Below, one piece after another: positions 48,713 through 59,452 of a stretch of 64,000 nucleotides of DNA (position 1 is its first letter; every line of letters starts with the position of its first letter). This stretch comes from Sugiyamaella lignohabitans (taxonomy: Eukaryota; Ascomycota; Dipodascomycetes; Dipodascales; Trichomonascaceae): NCBI RefSeq assembly GCF_001640025.1, contig NC_031674.1, positions 4,216,001 to 4,280,000 of the forward strand, given 5' to 3'. The notes beneath the pieces are model-generated. The model saw only the letters and a list, made by a program, of their open reading frames with translations. It was not told the DNA's origin and made no database searches. Made by a program: the position numbers and the translations under genes.

Positions 48713-51001
48713 CTACAGTCTTAGTTCAGTTTGAGATCTTTTCTTTTTGGATGTTTGTCCCTTGTCAAACTTGATGGCCTTGGGGAAGTCACGTCCAACA
48801 TTGTCAAGGTCCTTGACCTTGTAAATACGGACGATCCAGTTCTCACTGGTAAACGCCTCCTCAATGGTTGTCAGCTCAGGGGCCATCGACGCAGGAATAT
48901 TTTGCCCACGGACTCTGTCATGTCCATCTCTACCACCGAAAGCATCTGTAAAACGGTAGTAACTCATCTTGTACATCATACTCTCTCTCATGGTGGGGGT
49001 GGCTTCATGATCAACACGATATTGGTTTGAGGCAGTGAAAAAGTCCCTCTCTTTGACCTCCTCAGGCCATATTCCTTCTGCAATACGAACCATCCATAGG
49101 AATTTGTTGATGTCGTCACCAGAGAAGCCAATAACACCACCGAAAATGACAAGGATATAGTCAACATCATGCTGGCGAAGAATAGGATATGCTACTTCCT
49201 CAGAACTACTCATGGCCTTGCCAACAGTGGCAATATGAGTGTTATTCCAGGTATTATTGTCAACAAGGGTAGTTCTATCCGCCATGCCTCCAATCTGATA
49301 ACCATAATCCCACCAACTCATTATTTTGGCATCTTCTGGGGTATTCATGCGCAACCAATAGTAGGCTTCACGGAAATCATCAATCAAAAACTGGGAACCA
49401 TCGGGAAGGTTTGATGCCAGGACCACTGATGGAGACGAGTATGCGTTAGAAGTCACCCAAGTACAATGTTTGACAAATAAGAATAGATAACTTGTGAAGG
49501 ATATGAGTACCACAGCTTTGGCTAACAATGGCTTGATAGTGTTATTCGAGCTAAGAAGAGTCTTGAAAATGCTGCCTTCTTCAGAAGACACTCCAGGAGT
49601 ACTAGTTCCACTAGATGTAACATCAATTTCCTCTAGAACGTCACCGCCTTTATTAACAGTGCTTTCCACAGCCTCGTCACTCTCAACGATTGCAAACTCA
49701 GCATAGACATCTAACAGACTAGAAACAGCGATACCAGCAGCAACACAGACTATAGGTGTTAAAGTAAGCATCAAACGAACCATAACACCAGCGAAGTAAC
49801 TGGCAAGAACGCCGTAAACGATAATAAAAACATGCTCGTCAGCAAGCTCTCTCAAGCATAAATAGACACCCACAGGAAATAACCAAATCAACATAAAATT
49901 ATCAAAGAAAAATGAGGGCCAAGCAGTAGGTTGGTGCTCAGAAACGGATGCGATGATTGGAATATGGATCTTGGCATAGTTGGTATCCCATAAAGAGTAG
50001 AACCTACCTGTCCAAGGAGCAATGACGCCAGCAGACGTAAGACCAATCAATCCAGCAAAGGAGATTGCCAATATACTCAAGACTGCCACAATAATAAGAT
50101 TCTTAAATTGCTTAGAAGGAACTTGACTACGTATCCAATCCGAAAAGGCAACCAATTGTAGCAGCCCAAAAACTCCCAGTGCAGACATGTGGTCACTGGA
50201 ACGAATAGGGAGAAACCCTACAAAAGGAATTTGCATTGAAGCCAATGTGCCAATTGCATACCAGGAAGAATAGGCAACGTAAATTCTTGAGTGATATCTT
50301 CCCATTAACAATAAGACAAACACATGAAGGGGAATCATATTTGTGATAAAAACATATCCACCCCAAGCTGCAACCATGTAGAAGTAACTCAAAGCAGTGA
50401 GACCGCCCCAAAGGGCGGAACCGAGTTTTAATGCCTTGATCCAAAAGTAAAATGTTACCATTAGCAATGTAATGGCAATGGCTTCATTGTCATAAGAACC
50501 AGCAACAGAACGAGAGATATAACCAGGAGCAATCCCCATAAAAATAGCAGCTAACAAGCCAGCAGTCTCATTCTTCATTTCAGTGGTAAACAAATAGGTA
50601 ACATAAGCAGTTAATCCAGAAAAAGCTGGTGCCAGCATAACGCAAATGTTGCGAATGTCAATTGGTAGTGAAAACCATCTTAGAACAGTGTGAATGACGT
50701 TGGAAGTGACCATTAAACCTGGGTACAGAGTACCACCTGTGACTCTTCCCAATGGGTACCAAGTTCTGTCATCGAACCAATTCAAAAACTTATAAAAGCC
50801 ATTTTCAGTTAAATATTTTGTGGCCCTGTAATTGAACCAAGGGTCGAATTCGTGAATGATACTTTCAAACCGGATTACAGAAAACAATCTCGACGAAATA
50901 GCAGCTCCTGCTACTAAAATCAAAGTGCTCACTTTCAATAGTAGGAGAGCATTATCAATGAGCTGCCTGTCAGATTTCTGAAAGCCTGTTACCAGAGCCA
51001 T
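48713..51001 (-). CDS. STT3: Oligosaccharyltransferase catalytic subunit Stt3
   Basis: Transfers the lipid-linked oligosaccharide to Asn in the ER lumen. The 762-residue protein has about 11-13 membrane segments across residues 20-500, the first luminal acidic motif in IHEFDPWFNYRATKYL (near 50), and the catalytic WWDYGYQIGGMADRTTL (near 560) followed by NNTWNNTH and a C-terminal luminal domain. AGSYDNEAIAI holds another conserved loop, and SVSEHQPTAWPSFFFD the external loop 5 element. The C-terminus is basic (KKKRSQTELRL). Length is slightly longer than in Saccharomyces (718), with an insert of Ser/Glu-rich sequence near 440-475. Confidence 0.97.
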   Translation of the reverse strand: MALVTGFQKSDRQLIDNALLLLKVSTLILVAGAAISSRLFSVIRFESIIHEFDPWFNYRATKYLTENGFYKFLNWFDDRTWYPLGRVTGGTLYPGLMVTSNVIHTVLRWFSLPIDIRNICVMLAPAFSGLTAYVTYLFTTEMKNETAGLLAAIFMGIAPGYISRSVAGSYDNEAIAITLLMVTFYFWIKALKLGSALWGGLTALSYFYMVAAWGGYVFITNMIPLHVFVLLLMGRYHSRIYVAYSSWYAIGTLASMQIPFVGFLPIRSSDHMSALGVFGLLQLVAFSDWIRSQVPSKQFKNLIIVAVLSILAISFAGLIGLTSAGVIAPWTGRFYSLWDTNYAKIHIPIIASVSEHQPTAWPSFFFDNFMLIWLFPVGVYLCLRELADEHVFIIVYGVLASYFAGVMVRLMLTLTPIVCVAAGIAVSSLLDVYAEFAIVESDEAVESTVNKGGDVLEEIDVTSSGTSTPGVSSEEGSIFKTLLSSNNTIKPLLAKAVVLISFTSYLFLFVKHCTWVTSNAYSSPSVVLASNLPDGSQFLIDDFREAYYWLRMNTPEDAKIMSWWDYGYQIGGMADRTTLVDNNTWNNTHIATVGKAMSSSEEVAYPILRQHDVDYILVIFGGVIGFSGDDINKFLWMVRIAEGIWPEEVKERDFFTASNQYRVDHEATPTMRESMMYKMSYYRFTDAFGGRDGHDRVRGQNIPASMAPELTTIEEAFTSENWIVRIYKVKDLDNVGRDFPKAIKFDKGQTSKKKRSQTELRL

Positions 51002-51412
51002 CTTGATTTTACAAATGACAAAGCAATTTCGTCAAGAGGAATCACGACCAAACCGAACACGTACGTACCTGCCTCTAGAACGAACTGAATGCTTCCTCGA
51101 CTGCACTGCGTGTTAGCTAGCAGTTGAACAGCCGTGCATATGGGAAGCTTGTCTGAGACCTTATCTAGGACTAGGACTTGGAGAACATTGGTACTGGAAA
51201 TAATCTTAGAGCACTAATATAAGAGGCGGAGGAATCGAATATTGATATAAGTACAAGAAAGTTTTCTTAAAAGTCTCATAACTTTGGATCTTAATTCCAT
51301 GGATCCCTGAATGCCACATGTGATACGGCTGCTAAAGATACCAGCCCCCATCAACATTGCAGACTGACATTGTTAACTTGACTTTAAAATCAGTTAGTAG
51401 CCCAAAAAAAAC
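51002..51412. other. Divergent promoter region, STT3 and CSN8-like gene
   Basis: No gene or confident TATA element recognised in this 411-bp interval. Confidence 0.5.
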
Positions 51413-52276
51413 ATGGCTTCGGAAGAAGATATAGCTCCTCAGTTACCATTATCCAGCGGAGGTGATGAGAGTGCCACTGCTGTAGGAATTTCGGATACGA
51501 TAGTGAAAGAGTATGTCAAAACTGAGAGTTATGATAAGCTTCTGATATATCTAGCAGAACACGAGTCAGAAGTGGGACACGCTTTGCACGTGAGTTCGCC
51601 TTTAACGACCTGGCAGAGTGAACAATCTGAACTATTTTATAGCACATATTTATGGGTACTTCAGCTTAATGGAAGGTTTTCGGAAATTAAAGACGTATTG
51701 GCAGACGTTGGAGATGGCAGCAATGCGTCAGGTACATCTAATATGGATGTAGACATGGAAAAACAAGAAGCGATTACAGACAATGACCAGATATCTTCAC
51801 CACCAAAGAACTATTCAAGCTCTGCGCTTCTTGTAGAAACAGCTAAGTCAATCGATGCCCTTGCGAGTCTCAAATTTGACCAGATAAGAGAAATTGAATC
51901 TTTCCCTTGGGGGCAATATTCACCCTCGCTTGCTGCTCTTGTTTCGTCTGCAAGAGCACAAGTATACGATACAGTTTATGATAGAATAGTTTCTGGCTAT
52001 TTGGAGATCCGAACAGACAGACTGCGGTCAGTTCTGGGTTTGCCAAAAGAATGGGAGGACACTCGCCTATTAACAGAACTCAATCAGAAACACGCAAAGA
52101 AATATCCTACCAGCACTTCCAATTGGAAAAAAGGATCTCCCATCACTCTGATTCCACCCAATATTACATCGGATACTGATGCTAAACAGAGGGCCGTAGA
52201 GTCCCTTGGGCAGCATAGCTCTAAGATCGAAAAGCTAATTAAATTAGCTAGCCACATAGAATCAGAGGCCCTCTAA
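51413..52276 (+). CDS. PCI-type protein, possible COP9 signalosome subunit 8
   Basis: A 287-residue protein, not confidently named. Residues about 155-215 read FPWGQYSPSLAALVSSARAQVYDTVYDRIVSGYLEIRTDRLRSVLGLP in effect (shown here as landmarks FPWGQY, VYDTVYDRIVSGY, RLRSVLGLP), which follows the pattern of the CSN8/PSMD8/eIF3k domain and best recalls CSN8 (LPW, RRRAFALVSQAYTSI, FAAFVGLP). The N-terminal half is helical and acidic, with a disordered stretch near 100-145. COP9 removes Nedd8 from cullins. eIF3k or Rpn12 remain possible; a profile search would decide. Confidence 0.5.
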   Translation: MASEEDIAPQLPLSSGGDESATAVGISDTIVKEYVKTESYDKLLIYLAEHESEVGHALHVSSPLTTWQSEQSELFYSTYLWVLQLNGRFSEIKDVLADVGDGSNASGTSNMDVDMEKQEAITDNDQISSPPKNYSSSALLVETAKSIDALASLKFDQIREIESFPWGQYSPSLAALVSSARAQVYDTVYDRIVSGYLEIRTDRLRSVLGLPKEWEDTRLLTELNQKHAKKYPTSTSNWKKGSPITLIPPNITSDTDAKQRAVESLGQHSSKIEKLIKLASHIESEAL

Positions 52277-52701
52277 CTTTATTTATTATTCTTCCTAAAA
52301 ACAGCGAAAATGTAGCTGAATATCAATTCTAATGATTATACGATTCAAAAATTTCAGGTTCATGGTTGGTTGTATATAGTCGAATTCTCCCGACGGCTGT
52401 TTCTCATAGCCGAAGTTCTGCTCCGTACCCAGTCTGTAGGAGAAGAATATGGGAGTATCAACAAACTTTACTGGAGCATTGAATGAAATAAATTCGCATT
52501 TCTTAGGAAATCGAATTCATCAGTCATTCTTATCGCTGCACAGTTCTAGGTGAGGCAGAAAATGTCGATGATCTACAGTATATGTAAGATAAGCACAGAG
52601 TTTAAGTTTAGTATGGCACTACTAGTAATATTAAAATCAATTAAAAATTAAATTACAACACAAGGTTAAACAAGTAAATAAATAAAATAATAAATATAGA
52701 A
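52277..52701. other. Convergent 3' flanks of CSN8-like and GPHR genes
   Basis: AT-rich, no gene recognised; presumably two 3' UTRs. Confidence 0.55.
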
Positions 52702-54354
52702 CTAATCGAACTTAGTCTCTATAAGTGCCTCCTCATCATACAGAGACACTTCGTCGGCCGATCTATACTTGTTAGCCAGGTAGAGGCCAACCAACATAAC
52801 ACAAGTAGAGGCAAAAATTACTGAGTCAGACCACTCTTGTACAGAGGAGACATTTAATGGCGAGCTCAATGCCGAAGTTATTGCAGAGGACATTTTGGAA
52901 GGCAAATTGCTTCTTAGGAGCAACGAGGTAGAAATGACATAGACTGCAAGAACCTGAGATATCACGAGTCCAGTCAAAGGGATGTTTGCGCCAGCACCAT
53001 GGTGATTAGAATGCTTCCTGAAATTCAGAAAAGGGAGCGCTTTCGACAGCGTACTAAAAGTAGTGGCAACACTTGAAATGGAAGCAAGGAATAATAATCC
53101 TGATACAGCAAAACCAATCTGACGGGACAGAGCTTCAATTTCGGATTGTGGTGAAATGAGCTGCACCATATGAGCCAAAGACATGACCAGGGCGTCAGAT
53201 TCACCCTTCGAAGCAGACGCAGAAGAAGATCCATAAATACGTCGCGATATATTCCAAGAAGAGATAAACGGATTCCGAATTAACATAATGTTGATAAATC
53301 TGTATAAACAATATACAGCAAACACAAAATACAGTTTCGTTTTCAGTCTTCCTTGAAAAGTAAGTGAATACTGCTGATTATGATATTTCGCTTTCAAAGA
53401 GGCGTAATCTCTTTCAAGATCAGACTTCATTGATTGAAGCGAATCTATTTCCGTATCCAACGCCTTGATTTCATTTGCCAGCTCGTCACCTGCTCCGACC
53501 CGTAAGGTACTCAATACTTTCAACATCAGATTAGTCGATGAACTTGTGTGTACCCTGTGAGAAAGTTTTAACCTAAGTGTATGAATAGTATGCCTCTTTG
53601 TTTCAATTAGAGCTCCGGTGGTGGTAATAGCTCCATCTAGTCTATCGATATCAGCTTGGCTTACAGGGCTGGGTTTAGAAATAAAGACGGTGTAAGGGGC
53701 AGAAACTGTCGAGATCCCGCACAAGATAGCCATAGCTGTGACCCCTACAAATACTATTCGTGTAATTACAGACTCACTGAAGCTAAGTTGCAAGTCTGCT
53801 GCAAAAATACTAGCATTATGTGAATAGCTGCCTGAACTGCTGAACCTACCGCTGGCGTTACTTTGAGCAGCAGTATTGGCTCCTCCCAAACTCGATGGTT
53901 TGAGCGTACCAGAAGTATCCATGGGAATATAATGACCGACTCCAACAAATAGCAATAAGTAAACAGCATACAATAAACAGGCCCAAAAGCCTCGCAATTT
54001 AGTACCACCGCTACTGCCTCGGGTCCAGATTACTATTTCAGCAAAAGGAATCACAAGCCCCACCAAAGCCAGAAGGGCGGTCGTCGCTACCTTCCACACC
54101 ACAAACCTAGCCTCTGGAGCAACCCAACCTCCAATCTCACATAGTACCAGTTGAGCTAATACCACAGCCAATGACACTGTTGTGTTTGACAACAAACGTA
54201 CCACAACAGTGCTGGTTGATTCGCCACTACTATTATTAGCAGCAGAGCTAATGGCACTTTTGCGATAAAAAAACCTATCAAACCACACTCCAGACACTAT
54301 TCCTGACCCTATAAATAGGGACGACTGAAATATCAGTCCCAGAACACTGATCAT
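52702..54354 (-). CDS. Golgi pH regulator / GPCR89-type membrane protein
   Basis: A 550-residue multi-span protein of the GPHR (GPR89, plant GTG1/2) family, anion channels that acidify the Golgi. Landmarks: RIVFVGVTAMAILCGISTVSAPYTVF (family VxLMAxLSGFGAVxxPYT), a coiled coil of about 60 residues after it (ALDTEIDSLQSMKSDLERDY), RLKTKLYFVFAVYCLYRFINI, and a C-terminal group of membrane segments containing SQVLAVYVISTSLLLRSNLP (family LLAQxMGMYFVSSVLLIRMSMP). Five or so membrane segments precede the coiled coil. A Gly/Ser-rich insert at about 150-175 is specific to this copy. Absent from Saccharomyces as far as I know. Confidence 0.88.
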   Translation of the reverse strand: MISVLGLIFQSSLFIGSGIVSGVWFDRFFYRKSAISSAANNSSGESTSTVVVRLLSNTTVSLAVVLAQLVLCEIGGWVAPEARFVVWKVATTALLALVGLVIPFAEIVIWTRGSSGGTKLRGFWACLLYAVYLLLFVGVGHYIPMDTSGTLKPSSLGGANTAAQSNASGRFSSSGSYSHNASIFAADLQLSFSESVITRIVFVGVTAMAILCGISTVSAPYTVFISKPSPVSQADIDRLDGAITTTGALIETKRHTIHTLRLKLSHRVHTSSSTNLMLKVLSTLRVGAGDELANEIKALDTEIDSLQSMKSDLERDYASLKAKYHNQQYSLTFQGRLKTKLYFVFAVYCLYRFINIMLIRNPFISSWNISRRIYGSSSASASKGESDALVMSLAHMVQLISPQSEIEALSRQIGFAVSGLLFLASISSVATTFSTLSKALPFLNFRKHSNHHGAGANIPLTGLVISQVLAVYVISTSLLLRSNLPSKMSSAITSALSSPLNVSSVQEWSDSVIFASTCVMLVGLYLANKYRSADEVSLYDEEALIETKFD

Positions 54355-54794
54355 TTTTAAAATGTCAACAAAATTAACTGGGTTAATAGGTGGTGAACAG
54401 CAGGGACCTTATCTTTTCTCGATACTCGATAAGCCATACTGCGGCATATGTGCGGCGAACGTGCGGCGCACCGGTTTTACTGCTTACGGAGGTTTAGACG
54501 TTATAGAGACTGCCGACGTGACACCATGGCAACCACACGCCATACCACAGTGGCTGCGCGAAGTCCAAGGCGGCTCTCTGGCTGACGGCCCGTAATGGCA
54601 CCAACGGCTAGGTACTGTCCGAGGCTTTGTTGTTTCAACTTCGCAGGGGGATGTGGCTGGTTGGCAAGATAATGCACAGGATCATGAGTATATATTATCC
54701 ACGATTAAGAAATGGTACTTCTGATTAAATTCACTCTTCACTGCTAGATCAGAGTGAATCAGATCAGATTTTCACTCAAGACCAGATCTTGTCA

Positions 54795-54823
54795 GGGGTA
54801 GGGCGAGGAGGGGTGGGGTGGGG
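54795..54823 (+). other. G-run cluster, potential G-quadruplex
   Basis: Five runs of three or four G (54795-98, 54801-03, 54810-13, 54815-18, 54820-23) with short spacers meet the usual G-quadruplex rule. Confidence 0.6.
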
Positions 54824-55429
54824 TATAGAACAGCATAACAAGCTAATGCGGCACGAGGGTAGCGCAAGTGCTGTGTCAGGGGCCAATTGTACAGAATTGT
54901 GCATGTATTCAAACGTTTTTTTCTGGTAGGGGCGGGTCCGATCGCAGGTTGGCATCCATGTGACTCAAGCCTGCTGTTAGGGAGAGCACTTCCATCGGCA
55001 GCTCTCAAAGGAGCGCGCGCGTCGTTCCTTCCCCCTTTCATCGTCCAAAGTAGCTCTTATTTACACACATTCACGATTTACTGTTTTCAGAGAGAAAGTC
55101 CGGCCTGTTTATTATATATATAAATAGAAGCAAAGTGACTAGTTACCGTATTACTTAAGGAACGTCCAAATAAACCTAAGTCGGGCTCAAGAGGTCCAAG
55201 TGACTCGAAAAGGGTGCTCGAATTGAATGCGAGGAGGGGAAGGACCATCGTGAACCACAGTGTGTAGAAGGATCGACAACCACAAATGCGCAGCAGGGGA
55301 CCTGTCCCCGTGAGTGGAAACAAGTGGGCGGCAGCGGCAGGTGCAAACGTACACAGATCCAAAACAAGAATTTTACCCATTACATACCAGCGGTACCAGC
55401 ACTATTCCCATACACTTGGGGACAGCACG

Positions 55430-55465
55430 TATGCACATCGGTGCATAGGCTACAAACTTGTAGCC
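55430..55465. repeat. Two abutting hairpins
   Basis: TATGCAC/GTGCATA (55430-55447, loop ATCG) is followed with no spacer by GGCTACA/TGTAGCC (55448-55465, loop AACT). Confidence 0.75.
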
Positions 55466-55969
55466 CGTCTCGGTGGGTAGACCAGATCTTGATCACATAA
55501 TTATATTCGGCGACTTTCAGCTCTTTCCCCTCCTTACATGTATATACTTAGTTACCCATCATCAACTGACACTCCGTTATTTTGACAACCACTTTCTGTT
55601 GAATTAAAGTTTTAGTTCAATTTGAAAGTTCTAAAATAGAACCTAAATTAAGAAAGAAGGTTCAAAAGATCTTGATTTGCATTTTGGCTTTCGAGGGTTC
55701 ACATTGATAGAGAACTGTTTGCCTTTGCAACCGTATCTTTATAGCTTCAAAGAACCCTCTCGAATTATCTGTTTATCGAGTATCTTGCTTAAATTTCGGT
55801 TTACTTTTATTTGTCAGTATCCGGTCTCTGTCTTTTTTAAAAAAAATTCCATTGGTTCACTATAAAAATATCCATTGAAACCGAACCGACCAATCCGCTC
55901 CCTTTTTCGAAGTTCTAAACTTGATTGACAGGTCATTTTTTCAGCTTGTTTTAGGTATAGACCCCGACA

Positions 55970-58900
55970 ATGATTCAACAACGCCAACAGTTTCCTGGCT
56001 ACATCAATAGTCGACAGGTGTCTCAGCCACAACCACCTCTATCTTCCAACAACCCGTTCCGACAGTCCACGGCTTCCTCGACATGGACCGCTTCATCCCC
56101 TTTTGACGAGTATTTTCCTAGAGATACGAATGAAGTTCCTTCCAATGGTCGGTTCATCATTCCCGCAGCACAGCAGCAAAGATCCCATTCAGCCGGTCTT
56201 ATTGACCGAACTTCGTTGAAACCGCAGCCCAGTCCTACCGGTACCTCTGCACCTAATTCACAACAAAATCAGCTTCGAATCTTGGCAATGCAATCCTATT
56301 CACTTTCTGATCATAGTCTTTCTCGCCCGACCTCGACTTTTTCTTCTAATTCAGCTGATAATATTAGACGGTAAGTATTTTAGTCCAAGCACTGGTATTG
56401 ACAGTATTGGCAATTTGTTTATGACCCTCCATTCTGTTCATTACTTTCACTGTGTCTCCTATCTCATCACCACTATAAGTGCGCTCTTATCATTTTATTT
56501 TCTATATCATCTACTTTACCCAACTGATTTTACGTCAATATGGCCAGCACCGTGATACCACTGTTTTTTTTGGGGCTTGTTATGATCTTGTTTCCCCCCT
56601 GAAACAAAATTTGCGACTGATCTGGATTTGTGTATACCCTGATTTTGTTATGATTTTCTCTTTCGACTCGTGAAATCTGCTCCCGCCTTTCTCCACTTAA
56701 TTCGCTCCCCATACCCATACCTCCGTGATAACCAGATTTTCCCGACTTGCATTTCTTTCCTTCCAGCCAGGGTTCAGAAAAATTTTGCCCGAACTGGATA
56801 TACCCCTGTCTTAAACGCGTAATGCTGCATCCCCCACACCAGCAACCGTGCGGTCGTATTTTTTTGACGCGTATCTTACAATGTTTCAGTCATGGCTGGG
56901 CTAGCTGTTAGTCAGTTGAATCGTAATATAGCACACGAGCTCATTTTAGTATTGGTCAAATATGGGAAAGCCGCACTATACAGTCTTTATTCATGACCAG
57001 CTATGGCCTCATATTATTGCTATTTCGTGTGATACCTAACGACCTACTCTAAGGTGCAGCTGTCTTCGCTAATCCAATGCTCGCTCGATAACAACACATC
57101 ACACACTCGTAATGATGCCTTGCACGCTGCACATTACTGGCTACCGAAAGAAGATGGCTGTACATAGAGTGATTTCATTATACCTAATCCTGCCTGCACA
57201 ATCTCCTCCCAACTCAATAATTGCCATTTATTTACCCAGCCTTATACTTCTAAGAGTGGGGACCCCCTTACTCGCAATAAATCAGGATGAGGATCCTAAT
57301 CCAGAACTCTAATAAAAGAACATTCTGTTTGCCTTGCCTTTTTTTGTCTCTTGGCCGCAAACAACGAAACTTATAAACAGGCTTCGCTATTCATAGGGTT
57401 AATTTTTTTTATTTGTTGTGGCTTAATTATTATTTTGGTCTGGTTTATACCCATAATCATTACCGCTTTTTATAGGTTAGTACTGGCAGTTACAATCGGG
57501 CTACAGGGGGTGGGGTGGTGGTGTTTCGACATTTTACAAACTTTGCTAAACGATTTGAGGAGGGAAATGCAAGGAGACAAGGAAATCCAATGAAAGTACG
57601 GACGGACCAGCAAATTTACATGTTGAAAGCAGTGTTAGGGTGTGATCAAATTATTGCCAGGCGACAGATAGTTTTAAATGCCTCTATTACGAATACTAAC
57701 GTACAATCAGAGTACCAAATCCAAACAGAAACACAATGTATAGAAAATCAACCAACCCATTTATCGATGATAGGAGTGATGATAGTTTCGATGAGGATGA
57801 CGAATCCAACATCCTATTCCCTAAACAACAAGCTCGCCCCCCACAGCGTCCTCCAACGTCATCCAAACCAGCAGCGGTAGTGACTACTCGGCAGAGAAGG
57901 TCTAACTCAGACTCCTCACTAATGGAGCCACCTGTTAAGCCTGTTAGTGATGGCCGTCACAAAAGCGACCAACGCGATACCACGCCTCATAGGAGTGGGG
58001 ATCGCGACCATGATCACCACCATCGTTCTTCTAATCGTGAGCACCGTGAGCATCGCTCACACCGAGACAAGTCGGATCGTGAACGCTCATCACGCAAGGG
58101 TACTAAGTCGTCCTCCTCTAAAGAGCACACGTCATCCAAGACAGGTGGCCGCAAGAAGGGTCAACCTTTGGACGTTATTGATAAGCTCGATGTAACAGGT
58201 CTATTTGGACCAGGATCATTTCACCATGATGGCCCCTTTGATGCTTGCACTCCTCACCGTAATAAGAACACAAAGCGAGCTCCTGTAATGGCTTTCCCTG
58301 CTGATGGTGCAAACAACAGCATTAGCGGAGTGGATCCAAATCGTGATAAGTATGCAACTGAGAATACTATTATGGGTAGAGGTGTGGATGAGGCTTACCT
58401 TGATTATAACATTTCAAGCTCTGCCAGAAACAGACTGAACAATGGTCTATCTGCACGTCGTCCATCTCCTGAAACTGATGAGAGTAAGCGAGTTTTTAAT
58501 CCTGGTGTGAAAGAGGAGCCTGTTCATGGTGATTTCAGCATGGGATTAGGCAGTTCTACTTTCCTTGAGGGAGCACCAGCATCTCGCGAGGCGATCAAAC
58601 AGTCGGTAGAGGAACAACAGAGTGCTGTTGCAAATGGCTTAGGAAGAAAAAAGTCGCTTGTGCAGAGGTTGCGTGGTAATAGCAACTCTGGTCCTTTACC
58701 AGTGCCTCCTCGACCACATCGGTATAATTCGGCATCTGGCCCCAGCTCCAGCAACCCTGAGCTAGCTGGTTCCACGGATGGTCCCGTCTCTCGTACGAGT
58801 TCTCACCCTAATCCAATTGACTCTCGTGGTGCTGGTTCATCCGGGTCGTCTCCAAAATACGTCACTACCACTTCTGAGGACTATGTCCGTAGCAGCGAAG

Positions 58901-59046
58901 AAAGCAATCCCAAGTCTCCACCTGCTATAACTGTACAATTAGCTTCTGGTAGTGCCAACTCCGGTTCTTCCAATGGAGGTGGTGGAAACGGTTTGCTACG
59001 TCGTGTCAAGAGTTTGAAAGTTGGTTCTAGACGTCGCGGTTCTTAA
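55970..59046 (+). CDS. PAL1: Pal1-family cell morphology / endocytic coat protein, two exons
   Basis: Pal1 proteins act at sites of polarised growth and early endocytosis. The C-terminal exon (57711-59046) has the family core LDVIDKLDVTGLFG, GSFHHDGPFDACTPHRN and a KKSLVQRLRG-like basic stretch. Upstream exon 55970-56370 encodes SSNNPFRQ and a disordered Ser/Gln-rich region. Its frame ends in phase 2 at a GTAAGT donor, and a TACTAAC branch with CAG at 57710 continues in phase, giving NIRR-VPNPNRNTMYRKSTNPF and a 578-residue product. NPF motifs in both exons are EH-domain ligands. The exon-1 link is inference from phase and splice signals; an alternative start at the ATG at 57736 would yield 436 residues. 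Confidence 0.8.
56371..57710 (+). other. PAL1 intron, 1340 nt
   Basis: Donor GTAAGT, branch ACTAAC then eight bases and AG. Far longer than the other introns here (56-319 nt). It contains a 57351-57593 open stretch with hydrophobic residues but no ATG. No embedded RNA gene was recognised. Confidence 0.65.
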
Positions 59047-59452
59047 ACATTGTATCGTTTCGCCTACTGGTCTGTTATATGACAGATTATGAATTATTAC
59101 TTATTTTATTTTATTTTCAATTTTTTTCTGCTTTGTATCATTTCTCGCTTTTGTTAGATAGCTAGATTAGTAATAGATATTGTCGCCATATTATATTAAC
59201 TGTTGCTTCAGATTCAACTTAAAGCGGCAACAATGTGCTCAAATATTGGGAACAAATCCACTATAAAATTGGTTCACTGGTGAAAAAGGTTCATATATAT
59301 TTTAATAGTAGAGATACTAGTGACGCCTCAAGCCCCATAATTTGCGGCATGATTGCGGCTCTTAAGTAGGGTAGGGAAAATGAAATTTGAAATCACCTAT
59401 ACTGTTGAAACTTGAATCAAACTCATCTCGAAGTCCAAAACAATAGATAAAA
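59047..59452. other. Intergenic: PAL1 3' flank and RSM26 promoter
   Basis: AT-rich, no gene recognised. Confidence 0.55.

Larger units (their letters stand above)
54355..55969. other. 1.6-kb divergent promoter region, GPHR and PAL1
   Basis: No convincing gene. It contains a G-run cluster at 54795-54823, back-to-back hairpins at 55430-55465, and a TTAAAGTTT near 55604. A 77-codon ATG ORF at 54362-54595 abuts the GPHR start but is unrecognised. Confidence 0.55.

Noticed and set aside
54362..54595. 77-codon ATG ORF immediately divergent from the GPHR start
   Set aside because: Would lie on the GPHR leader; no recognised product. Conservation would be needed to revive it.
57351..57593. 80-codon hydrophobic ORF inside the PAL1 intron
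   Set aside because: TTG start only; hydrophobic translations are common in T-rich intron DNA, and no upstream exon was found.
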